Assembly (NCBI RefSeq): GCF_007744675.1
Contig: NZ_CP036269.1
Span: forward strand, 3,823,546 to 3,887,545
Direction of reading: 5' to 3'
DNA from: Gimesia alba
GTDB taxonomy: Bacteria; Planctomycetota; Planctomycetia; Planctomycetales; Planctomycetaceae
DNA: 64,000 nt
In this document: piece after piece, positions 54,708 through 63,036 of the stretch
Position numbering within the stretch: position 1 is the first letter of the stretch
Layout of the letters: each line of letters opens with the position of its first letter
Position numbers and translations under genes: made by a program
The notes under the pieces: model-generated
Told to the model about the DNA's origin: nothing
Databases searched by the model: none
Seen by the model: only the letters and a program-made list of their open reading frames with translations

Positions 54708-55609
54708 AAGACCCACCCCTTTCGCCTTAGCTGATCAAATAAGACATGCTCCAGGGAATCGCCACTATTGATGGTCAAAAAACGGCCGGAACGCTGGCGA
54801 CAAAGCATTGCCAGATGCTCTTCCAGTAACACCCGATGCTCATGATACAAACCGAGTAAGTCACCAGCAGATGAGATATCCAGAGTCTGACCGCTTTCGC
54901 TGTCAACCAGACGTAAATCACCATTGATTTCCGGGTTAATTTCCGAAGGACCTAATATCTGAACACCAAACAGCTCCAGGCCTGCGCTATACAGCATGTT
55001 AAAAGGGCGTTGTAAGTCGCCAAAAGACTCATAATCGGAAAGCACGACGGCAATCCCTCTTCCTCGATGTGTGCGTAAGACATCTTCCACTGCCTGTTCA
55101 ATTGGAGAATCGCCACCTGCTTCAATTTGAGTCAGAAAATCAAACAGGCGCTTCATACTGATGCGACCAGTCGCAGGTGAAAATTTATCCGGCCGTCTCC
55201 CTTTTTGATTACATACGTAAGCACTGACTTTTTCAAAGTTTAACAGCCCCATTACGCCAAACGCAGCAGCCAACTGTTTGCAGCGTAAAATTTTGTCTTC
55301 GTATTCCATTGAGGATGAGGCGTCCAAAATCAGGACGACATGCATTTCTTCTTCATGCTGGTATTGTTTCATGAAAGGACGGTTTAACCGCGAGAAAATA
55401 TTCCAGTCAATATAACGCACATCATCGCCGGGAACGTAGTTTCGATAATCGGAAAACTCGGTACTGGTGCCGCCTTTACCAGAAAGATGCTCGCCGCGAC
55501 TTCGATTTGTCAGTCGGCGCGTGGGGTTTAAGCGCATTCTCTCCAGCATCGATAACGTCTTGTTATCAAAGAGCGATGTAAATTGATTGAATTGAGTTCC
55601 CTCTGACAC
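54704..55609 (-). CDS. DUF58 domain protein, MoxR-associated
   Basis: This 301-residue protein has no membrane helix. The DUF58 core 'SDYRNYVPGDDVRYIDWNIFSR' (53-74) is followed by a VWA-like metal site 'LILDASSSM' (93-101). It is the usual partner of a MoxR ATPase, encoded 6 bp upstream. It is the second DUF58 gene in the window and much shorter than the one at 20276, which has membrane helices. Its stop overlaps the BatA-like start by ATGA. Confidence 0.9.
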   Translation of the reverse strand: MSEGTQFNQFTSLFDNKTLSMLERMRLNPTRRLTNRSRGEHLSGKGGTSTEFSDYRNYVPGDDVRYIDWNIFSRLNRPFMKQYQHEEEMHVVLILDASSSMEYEDKILRCKQLAAAFGVMGLLNFEKVSAYVCNQKGRRPDKFSPATGRISMKRLFDFLTQIEAGGDSPIEQAVEDVLRTHRGRGIAVVLSDYESFGDLQRPFNMLYSAGLELFGVQILGPSEINPEINGDLRLVDSESGQTLDISSAGDLLGLYHEHRVLLEEHLAMLCRQRSGRFLTINSGDSLEHVLFDQLRRKGWVL

Positions 55610-55615
55610 TGACGC

Positions 55616-56632
55616 TTAGTCCTTCTCTGGTAGTTCTTTGCAAATCTGGGTAATCAAGTCTTCTACAATAATGTTTTCTGCCTGACCATCGTAATTGAGC
55701 AAGACACGATGCTGAAGCACTTCGTTTGCAAAATAGCGAATGTCTTCGAAGGCGACATGCGCACGTCCCTCACTGAGGGCACGGACGCGCGCGGCTTTTA
55801 CCAGTGATTGAGCAGCGCGCGGACTGGCTCCCCAATGCACAAAACGACGAATTTCTTCTGTTGCAAAATCGGTCCCGGGATGAGTCGAAAGCACCAGGCG
55901 AATGGCGTAGTCCCTGATCGGTTCCACCACAACGACCTTTTCCAGCACACTCCGCAATTCGAGGATTTGCTCGCTGTTTAATAACTTTTTCAATTCAACG
56001 GGTTGCTTCAAAATCGTTTGCTGCACAATCGTGTTGAGTTCATCACGGTTGGGAAAAGGAACATTCACTTTAAACATAAAGCGGTCTAACTGAGCCTCAG
56101 GTAAAGGATAGGTCCCTTCCTGCTCGATCGGGTTCTGTGTAGCCATTACAAAGAAGGGTTGATCCAGTCGATATTGGGTCCCTCCCGCTGTAACCGTTCC
56201 TTCCTGCATTGTCTCCAGTAGTGCCGATTGAGTTTTGGGAGAAGCCCGATTGATTTCATCGGCTAGCAGTAATTGCGTAAAAATGGGCCCCTTCCGGAAT
56301 TCAAATCGATAAGTACCCGTTTCATCAGTACTCATGATGTTGGTTCCAATGATATCAGCCGGCATTAAGTCAGGCGTAAACTGAATTCGCTGAAAATGCA
56401 GGTCCAGCACTTTTGAGAGCGCTTTGACGAGTTCGGTTTTTCCCAATCCGGGTACGCCTTCCAGCAAGACATTACCGCCACAAAACAGTGCGTAGAGTGT
56501 TGATTCAACGACCCTTTCCTGGCCAATGATCATCCGTGCGACTTCAGACCGCACTTCATTAAAGATCTTTTTGAAGTGGTCTGCTTCAGCCTGCAATACA
56601 GTCGGTTCTTCAGTCGTTTCTGGCTGGTTCAT
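55616..56632 (-). CDS. MoxR family AAA+ ATPase
   Basis: This 338-residue ATPase has Walker A 'GVPGLGKT' (59-66), Walker B 'LLLADEINRA' (121-130), sensor 1 'FFVMATQNPIEQEG' and an arginine finger region 'EAQLDRF'. It belongs to the MoxR class, which acts as a chaperone with VWA proteins. It lies in the middle of the array, 26 bp after the giant VWA gene and 6 bp before the DUF58 gene. ATG 56632 is clear. Confidence 0.95.
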   Translation of the reverse strand: MNQPETTEEPTVLQAEADHFKKIFNEVRSEVARMIIGQERVVESTLYALFCGGNVLLEGVPGLGKTELVKALSKVLDLHFQRIQFTPDLMPADIIGTNIMSTDETGTYRFEFRKGPIFTQLLLADEINRASPKTQSALLETMQEGTVTAGGTQYRLDQPFFVMATQNPIEQEGTYPLPEAQLDRFMFKVNVPFPNRDELNTIVQQTILKQPVELKKLLNSEQILELRSVLEKVVVVEPIRDYAIRLVLSTHPGTDFATEEIRRFVHWGASPRAAQSLVKAARVRALSEGRAHVAFEDIRYFANEVLQHRVLLNYDGQAENIIVEDLITQICKELPEKD

Positions 56633-56658
56633 ATTTGTTGTCTCCGCGGTATAAAAGT

Positions 56659-59600
56659 CTATTGTTTTTCGTCGTCTGATTGTCGTTTACGTTTGAGATC
56701 CAGTAAGCGCCCCGTAGTCGATTGGTTCTCAGTAGAATCGGTCGGTGGTGCATTTGAAGACGTATTACCTGATTGTGTCGGTGTTTTTTTTCCGGTTTTG
56801 TCTGGTTGACTCTGTCGAGATGAATGCTGTTTCTGTTCTTGCAGTTTGGAAATTCTTGATTGTGTGTTTTGTTGAGCGGCTGTGGTGGAAGCCGTTCCTT
56901 TTCTCTGGTCCATTTCCTCGGCAACCCCCTGTTTTCGCTGCAAGAGGGCTCCCATCGTGGCTGTGCTGGTTTGTTTATCGGAACCAAAGCCGAACCAGCT
57001 TCGAATGACATACCAGTCCAATTGAACGCGCCGGATTCCCACATCCAGTGGTACTAAAATTGCCAGCACAATCAGTAACCAGTCAAATACCGGATTGGAA
57101 CTCTGTTTGGGATCTCGGCGACCATAGATGACTTTGGCTGCGTTCTCTGGATCAAGCCTTTGCCCCCCGGTCCGTTCAGCGATTTCTTCCAGAACAATCG
57201 GATTCGAACGGAAACGGAGGAATTCTGGTGAATAAGGCACGATAAATCCACCGTTTGTATGATCTTCACGGTCCCCGGCTTTTCCAACAGCCATCACCTG
57301 ATAGCGCCCTTTTCCCCAAAGTGGGATCGAAGCCTGGTACCGTCGGGGGCTGACCTGCTTGAGTACGACTGTTTCTTCCCGATCATGTGGACCGGAGATT
57401 TTAGCGGCGACATTCAGGAACGATTCTTCAGGATGAAAATCTTCCACCATAATTGTGGCATTATTACCAGAGGTATGGCTCCACATTTTCAGATGTTCCT
57501 GTTTTTGCACGCGAGAGATCTTGATCATTAACTGCTTGATGAATGCACGATAATGCTCCCAATTCACCCAATCTGCTCCCCAGTTGGGTGATAAATCAGA
57601 CGTAAAGGCAGCCGTTGTTCCCAGACCATAACGCCAGAAAGAGAGTACCGGATCAATTTCACCTTCTGCTTCTTTCTTTTCAGGAGCGTTTAAAATCCCC
57701 TCTGCCCTTGGCTTGATCGTGGTTAATACATACCCATGCAAGGGGGGGATTTCCTGGATCCCTTTCAGTACCGGAGAAATCATGCCGACTTCAGGAGTGA
57801 TGGTTTCGTTTTGAATCATACTCCGTTTCAGAGTTTTCGATTCTTTAATAAAGATCGAAGGTAACTGGTTGGGGTCAGAAGGAAAATAATAGCGTCCCCC
57901 GGTTGCGCCGGCGATCCCTCGCATCGTCGAGATATCACGCCCTCCGTGAGGATAGATCGCGACCATCGATACACTGACTTTGTTGTCCTGAAACTTTTTG
58001 ATTAAAGCGGGAGACGGTGGTTGGGGATCGCCGTCCGAAATGATAATCATATGCTTTGTGGATGCATCACTTTTGATCAGCCCTGTTAGACCTAATTCCA
58101 TGGTGTTCGCAAAGCTAGGCATATCTCCAATTTGGGCGCCATTGATCTTGGGGACCATTTTTTCATACTCATCGGCGGGAGTCAGTTCAAATAGCCATTT
58201 TTCCCCTCCCATGAAATCATAAATCAGGACGCCTACTTCGTCCTGGGCTCCTAAAACCTTAATCGCCTGTTTTGTGATCCGTTTTCCCCAGGTATTGCCT
58301 TCCGGAAATTCACACGTATGCAGAATGATCGCCAGAGCGCCCTTGGGAAGTATTTTCTTCTTGGTGATGTCCATGGTCACGGGGAGCGCGTCTTCGATTA
58401 CAGTACGATGGTAACCTCCGGGACCATAACTGTTCTCCCCCCCCACCATCATGAAACCGATTCCCTGATTAAAAATCGAATCATGGACGGCTTTCAGTTG
58501 AACCACATTGAACGCATCGGCGGGAACATTGACGAATACGATCGCGTCATAGGGCATCAGCGATAAAGAATCACTGGGAAACTCATATGCTGAAATCGTA
58601 TCGACGTTTCGCTCTCCTTCACGAATTGCTTTCACCAGAGACTGCCAATCACGATCATCTCCCACGGGATCGGTTACCACCAGGACCTTGCCTTCACCGG
58701 CGACATAGATGTAGTTCAGTACGGTATTATTTTCGCGAATCTGGTCATCGTCCCGCTTTGTTTCAATTGTTGCTGAATATTCATAATAGCCAGCATCTCT
58801 CAAGTAAATCGGCACCACGAACCGATTCTTTCCTGCTTTGAAGGAAACCTCTTCTTCATAGATTGGCTCACCATTCTCTCGCAGCACCAGTTTGCCGGAG
58901 CCATCCTGTAACGAAGAGAGTACAACAGCCGCTTCGTAGTTTTCTCCCAATTTAACGAAACGGGGAAGTTCCAGATTTTCCAGCCAGACCTCTTTGTCGT
59001 ATTCGTACTGAATGGGTAAAACATCAACGGCAATATCCCGCGACTTTAACTCTTCCAGAATTTGTGAAATCGAGCCTTCGGTTTCTGTGCCATCACTGAT
59101 CAATACGATCCGGCCACGATTCTCCTCAGGCAGCATGGCAGCCGCCAGGGACAGAGTCTGTTGCAGATTGGTGGCATCACGATCGATTCGCGAGTTCAGA
59201 GCCTCAAATGGAAACGAAACTCGTGGCGGAAGTTCGACAGCGGAGTTCCTGCCGAATACCACCAGCCCCGCTTCGTCAGTTTGTGGTTTTTCAGTGACCG
59301 TCTTTGTGACAAATTCCAGAGCAGAATCAACAGAAGATTCACCAATCGAATCAGAAAGATCGACCGCGTACACAACTGAGATGACATCACGAACCCGAAC
59401 GGAGCGTGGTTCTGCAATCAACATCACAAACAGTCCGAGCATCAATAAGCGTGAGATCAATGCAGCCAGGGCGCGGCCTCTACTCAGACCACCATATCCG
59501 GCAACAGAAAGCCACCAGACCCAGATTGAAAAAAGGATCAGACCAAAAGCCCAGGGACGGGCAAATAGCAGGACGTTTGACAATTCAAGACTGATACAGA

Positions 59601-59706
59601 CGATCGCATAAAGAACCAGAAAGACGATCAATGGCATCGTTCGTCGCCAGGTCACAGCGATGCGCGGTCGTGGAACGAATTGATGATAGAGTTCTTTGAT
59701 CTTCAT
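56659..59706 (-). CDS. Giant VWA/glutamine-amidotransferase-like membrane protein
   Basis: This 1015-residue protein has three N-terminal helices (about 24-100), a VWA domain with metal site 'DLSDS' at 116-120, and a large extracytoplasmic region. A class I glutamine-amidotransferase-like segment ('AIVFVNVPADAF', 'GFMMVGGENSYGPGGYHR') and a second VWA-like section ('MIIISDGDPQPPSP') follow, then a helix near 900 ('VFDWLLIVLAILVPLDVGI') and a Gln/Ser/Thr-rich cytoplasmic tail of about 100 residues. The start ATG overlaps the upstream stop as ATGA. It is probably a BatA/MoxR-pathway membrane protein, but the exact role is unknown. Confidence 0.86.
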   Translation of the reverse strand: MKIKELYHQFVPRPRIAVTWRRTMPLIVFLVLYAIVCISLELSNVLLFARPWAFGLILFSIWVWWLSVAGYGGLSRGRALAALISRLLMLGLFVMLIAEPRSVRVRDVISVVYAVDLSDSIGESSVDSALEFVTKTVTEKPQTDEAGLVVFGRNSAVELPPRVSFPFEALNSRIDRDATNLQQTLSLAAAMLPEENRGRIVLISDGTETEGSISQILEELKSRDIAVDVLPIQYEYDKEVWLENLELPRFVKLGENYEAAVVLSSLQDGSGKLVLRENGEPIYEEEVSFKAGKNRFVVPIYLRDAGYYEYSATIETKRDDDQIRENNTVLNYIYVAGEGKVLVVTDPVGDDRDWQSLVKAIREGERNVDTISAYEFPSDSLSLMPYDAIVFVNVPADAFNVVQLKAVHDSIFNQGIGFMMVGGENSYGPGGYHRTVIEDALPVTMDITKKKILPKGALAIILHTCEFPEGNTWGKRITKQAIKVLGAQDEVGVLIYDFMGGEKWLFELTPADEYEKMVPKINGAQIGDMPSFANTMELGLTGLIKSDASTKHMIIISDGDPQPPSPALIKKFQDNKVSVSMVAIYPHGGRDISTMRGIAGATGGRYYFPSDPNQLPSIFIKESKTLKRSMIQNETITPEVGMISPVLKGIQEIPPLHGYVLTTIKPRAEGILNAPEKKEAEGEIDPVLSFWRYGLGTTAAFTSDLSPNWGADWVNWEHYRAFIKQLMIKISRVQKQEHLKMWSHTSGNNATIMVEDFHPEESFLNVAAKISGPHDREETVVLKQVSPRRYQASIPLWGKGRYQVMAVGKAGDREDHTNGGFIVPYSPEFLRFRSNPIVLEEIAERTGGQRLDPENAAKVIYGRRDPKQSSNPVFDWLLIVLAILVPLDVGIRRVQLDWYVIRSWFGFGSDKQTSTATMGALLQRKQGVAEEMDQRKGTASTTAAQQNTQSRISKLQEQKQHSSRQSQPDKTGKKTPTQSGNTSSNAPPTDSTENQSTTGRLLDLKRKRQSDDEKQ

Positions 59707-61565
59707 GGTATCAATTTTACGATTAAACGATTGCCAGTGTCAGCGACGATCACTTGATCTTTTGAATTTACAGTAAGTCCCCAGGGAGTTAAAAACTCCC
59801 CTTGTCGCATTCCTGTTTTTCCAAATCTGCCTAATATTTTACCGGTTAAATCTGTTTTAGTGACCCGACCTGCTCCATATTCCACGATATAGAGCACTTC
59901 ATTCGTCCGGTCGATGGCAATGTCATAAGGGTAATAGAGTGGAATTCCCCCCGTTTTTGTGCCCAAAATTTCTAAAAATGTGCCCTCATCCGAAAATACC
60001 TGAATTCGATTATTGTCCGCATCAGCGACATAGATTTTCCCATTATGCCAAACCATTCCGGCAGGTCGCTGAAATTCCCCAGGGTTGGTGCCGACTTTTC
60101 CAAATTCCAGCAGAAATTCTCCCTGCTCGGAAAATTTTTGAATCCGATTATTCTTACCAAATTCACAGACAAAAATGTTTCCCTCTGGATCCTGGACTAC
60201 GGAGACCGGGTAAATAAATTGTCCCGGTTCAACACCATATTCGCCAAGGATTTTTTGAACATTTCCTTGTTCGTCAAAAAATATCACCCGGTGGTAATGT
60301 GTGTCAGCAACTGCAATTTGACCATTTTTTAAAAAGCAGACCCCCTCAGGCTTTCCTACATCAGATTCGGGCATCTTCCACTGTCTGATTAATTCATTAT
60401 TCGAATCATAAATCAGAACGCGACCAGCATTGTCAAGTACATAGAGTTCGTCATAGGGCCCGACATTGACGCTGCGCGGCGCGGGAATCATGATCCCTTC
60501 CGATGGCACCGGCCACTGCGTAATCTTGGAGAAGACGAGTTCCGGTGCTGAATCAGAAGAGCACCCTGAATTGAATAACAGGCACAAGAACAACATTAAT
60601 AAGCGAATCGAAATTCGATCCCCTTTTTGCAGTTCTGGCCTGACTGGACGATGGTACAAGGTCTGGGTGGCCTGGGACTCTCTGTGAGTCACAATGACTT
60701 CTTCGACCGAACCACTGAATAGAGTTGATTTGACTTCCCACAAACTCAGTTCATCTTTGTCTAACGTGATCTGCTCAGCGCGAACCAGATTGGATTCATG
60801 GTTGTCTTGTTGACGTTTCGACGGAATATTCATCGAGACAAGATCGTTGACTGGACCCAAATAAGTAGCCGCTTGATACGAGTGAGGAGTATCATACAAT
60901 ACGCTTACTTCGCCAGAATAAATAACCTTACCTTGGTCGAGACAAATCACGTATTCCGCTTCTCTCAACACAAGCTCTGGCTGATGCGTTGAAAAGACAA
61001 GCGATGTATTATTTTCCTGACAATGTTCCCGGATTGTATTCCAGTATAAAGGCCAATGGGTCTGATCGACATGGATCAATGGCTCATCCATCACTAAGAC
61101 TTTTGCTTTACTGGCCAGTGCCCGGGCGACTGCTAAACGTGAAGCCTCTCCCTGTGAAATTTGTCCGGGGTATTGATTGCGAACCTCTGTCAAACCCAAT
61201 GTGGTGAGTAGTTCGTCCACAGTTTCCTGTCGAGAATCAGGGTTGGGGTGAACCAGCATTAAGTGGTCCTGAACTGTATATTGCGGCCACAAACCGAGAT
61301 TATGGGGGACCCAAAACAGATCGAGATCAGCGTTAGCCTGAAACCCATCATTCGTGCGAGTAATGTTTCCCCGATCGGGAACTTCATAAGCGATCAGTAA
61401 ATTCAGTAAAGAGGTTTTTCCCGCGCCAGAATATCCCATGATTGCAGTCACGCCTCGTGGGATCTCAAGATCAACCCCATCTAAACGGACGCCGGACGCA
61501 GACATCAGGCTGACATGATTCAGTGACCACAACAAGGTATCTGATTGTAAGGTGTCAATAGTCAT
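59703..61565 (-). CDS. ABC ATPase fused to a membrane anchor and NHL-repeat propeller
   Basis: This 620-residue protein combines parts not usually joined. Residues 1-235 are an ABC ATPase (Walker A GYSGAGKT 44-51, Walker B VLVMDE 156-161, switch His194). Residues 265-322 look like a TOBE-type beta domain. A hydrophobic helix with a lipobox-like NSGC (Cys335) follows, then six NHL-type blades to the end ('VADTHYHRVIFFDEQG', 'FVCEFGKNNRIQKF', 'VADADNNRIQVFSDEG'). The signature is ISQGE (136-140) and the Q-loop Gln is His88, both unusual. It should pair with the permease encoded upstream (gap 7 bp). An internal ATG at residue 324 could yield a free NHL lipoprotein. Confidence 0.86.
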   Translation of the reverse strand: MTIDTLQSDTLLWSLNHVSLMSASGVRLDGVDLEIPRGVTAIMGYSGAGKTSLLNLLIAYEVPDRGNITRTNDGFQANADLDLFWVPHNLGLWPQYTVQDHLMLVHPNPDSRQETVDELLTTLGLTEVRNQYPGQISQGEASRLAVARALASKAKVLVMDEPLIHVDQTHWPLYWNTIREHCQENNTSLVFSTHQPELVLREAEYVICLDQGKVIYSGEVSVLYDTPHSYQAATYLGPVNDLVSMNIPSKRQQDNHESNLVRAEQITLDKDELSLWEVKSTLFSGSVEEVIVTHRESQATQTLYHRPVRPELQKGDRISIRLLMLFLCLLFNSGCSSDSAPELVFSKITQWPVPSEGIMIPAPRSVNVGPYDELYVLDNAGRVLIYDSNNELIRQWKMPESDVGKPEGVCFLKNGQIAVADTHYHRVIFFDEQGNVQKILGEYGVEPGQFIYPVSVVQDPEGNIFVCEFGKNNRIQKFSEQGEFLLEFGKVGTNPGEFQRPAGMVWHNGKIYVADADNNRIQVFSDEGTFLEILGTKTGGIPLYYPYDIAIDRTNEVLYIVEYGAGRVTKTDLTGKILGRFGKTGMRQGEFLTPWGLTVNSKDQVIVADTGNRLIVKLIP

Positions 61566-61572
61566 CGTTTTA

Positions 61573-63036
61573 TTAAGTCTCAGTCAGACCCGAACGGTTT
61601 GAACTTAAAATCCACAGTTTTTTGACAAGCGGGAACAGCAACAGACTTACGCAAACAGGAATGCATAGACTGAGAAAGGTGATTCCAGACAACATTGAAT
61701 TCTGCCCGTAATGCATCAGATTATAAAGGCGGACAGTTGAAGGTTGCGCCTTATTTGGCGCCAATATGGAACTGAGGGTGACATTCCAATAGGCCCAGAA
61801 GGCAAGGATCGCAATTGCCCAATATTGCATTTTTCCATTCACTGACCAGAGTAATTGGACTCCCTTGAGTGCTTGTGTTTTATGTTTTGACCGACTCAAC
61901 AGCCGCGCCAGATAGAGGGCATCGTTTTTGGTTTGGGGCAGAAAGATCAATTTCAAAAAAACGGCTCTGGGAAAAAGAAACAGCACCATCGCGAGAATGA
62001 TCGCCAGAGGAGTATCGTACAGCCAATAACCGTAATTCGTTAACAATAATGAGGCTATCAAAAGCGCCAGAGTCAAAGCACCACAAAGGCCGGGTAGACA
62101 GCAGAGACAACCCAGGATTTTGATTTGGGAACTCTGCTTTGTGGCAAAGAAAATGTTAGCCAGCCCCCAGGCGGCAATACCAGAGGTCAACCCATACACG
62201 AGCCCCCAGGCGGATTCCTGTAGGGTCCCCCTCAATTGTAATTGATTCTGCAGAAGACTCCCTAATGCATGCACACCGCCCCATCCAATGAAAATAAACG
62301 GCACGAACCCGATCAGGAAAAATGCAGCAAGTACATAACCCCATGACAAGATTGTGGAAACACGTGAGATGTTGGGGCGCTGAAATGGTTGATTCAGGGC
62401 AGGTTGATTCTTCAGCCGCGACAGGAGCAAGATGACACCAGTAATGAGAATTAATTCAATAAGGAGCGGTCCTGATATAAATGACAGAGTTTGATTCACA
62501 GGAACACCTCCTGCTTGCGCGTCGAATATCCAGACTGTCCATGAATCCTGGTAAAGCAATGACGCCATCTCAAATTCCTGAAATGACAAAAGAAATAACA
62601 ACGCTCCGATCGGAAATGTACGAATCACGGTCTTCCACAGAAAGAAATTCCATTGTGAGCGAGGCTTTGTAATCTGCGCTACAGGTGATCGGACTGATTT
62701 TCTGATAAAATCAGCCTCTGGAGAAATCGCAGAGGGAGGGGATAGACAAAAACAGATTATTCCCACAGGAACCACTTTCAGTAATACCAGGCTTGAATAA
62801 AGCAACTCGATTAAAAAGGGATAATGCACCAATTTGAGGGAAATGAGTTGCCAGGCATAAGCCACAATCAATTCGGGCATCAATAAAGGGACTAAGATCA
62901 GTGTAAATAGAAATAGGGAACGACGTGAATACCCTGCCTCAACGATCCGTGATACGTGTCCGGATAAAAAGACTCCTATGATAGAAATGCAGAAACTGCG
63001 TAACACTGTCACGCCACAAGCTGTGGCCAGGCTCAT
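61573..63036 (-). CDS. ABC importer permease, two-module (FbpB/ThiP type)
   Basis: This 487-residue membrane protein has about 12 hydrophobic helices in two halves with EAA-like loops ('EADFIRKSVRSPVAQI' in the first half and 'DALYLARLLSRSKHKTQAL' in the second). This pattern is that of ferric-iron/thiamine-type permeases with a doubled domain. The start overlaps the upstream binding-protein stop by ATGA. The ATPase partner is the NHL fusion encoded downstream. The substrate is not determined; iron or a small cation-like solute is the family expectation. Confidence 0.84.
   Translation of the reverse strand: MSLATACGVTVLRSFCISIIGVFLSGHVSRIVEAGYSRRSLFLFTLILVPLLMPELIVAYAWQLISLKLVHYPFLIELLYSSLVLLKVVPVGIICFCLSPPSAISPEADFIRKSVRSPVAQITKPRSQWNFFLWKTVIRTFPIGALLFLLSFQEFEMASLLYQDSWTVWIFDAQAGGVPVNQTLSFISGPLLIELILITGVILLLSRLKNQPALNQPFQRPNISRVSTILSWGYVLAAFFLIGFVPFIFIGWGGVHALGSLLQNQLQLRGTLQESAWGLVYGLTSGIAAWGLANIFFATKQSSQIKILGCLCCLPGLCGALTLALLIASLLLTNYGYWLYDTPLAIILAMVLFLFPRAVFLKLIFLPQTKNDALYLARLLSRSKHKTQALKGVQLLWSVNGKMQYWAIAILAFWAYWNVTLSSILAPNKAQPSTVRLYNLMHYGQNSMLSGITFLSLCIPVCVSLLLFPLVKKLWILSSNRSGLTET

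Noticed and set aside
59012-59611. Open frame of 199 codons on the plus strand
   Set aside because: It is entirely antisense to the well-supported VWA gene and is rich in Ser/Arg, as expected from the complementary strand of coding sequence.
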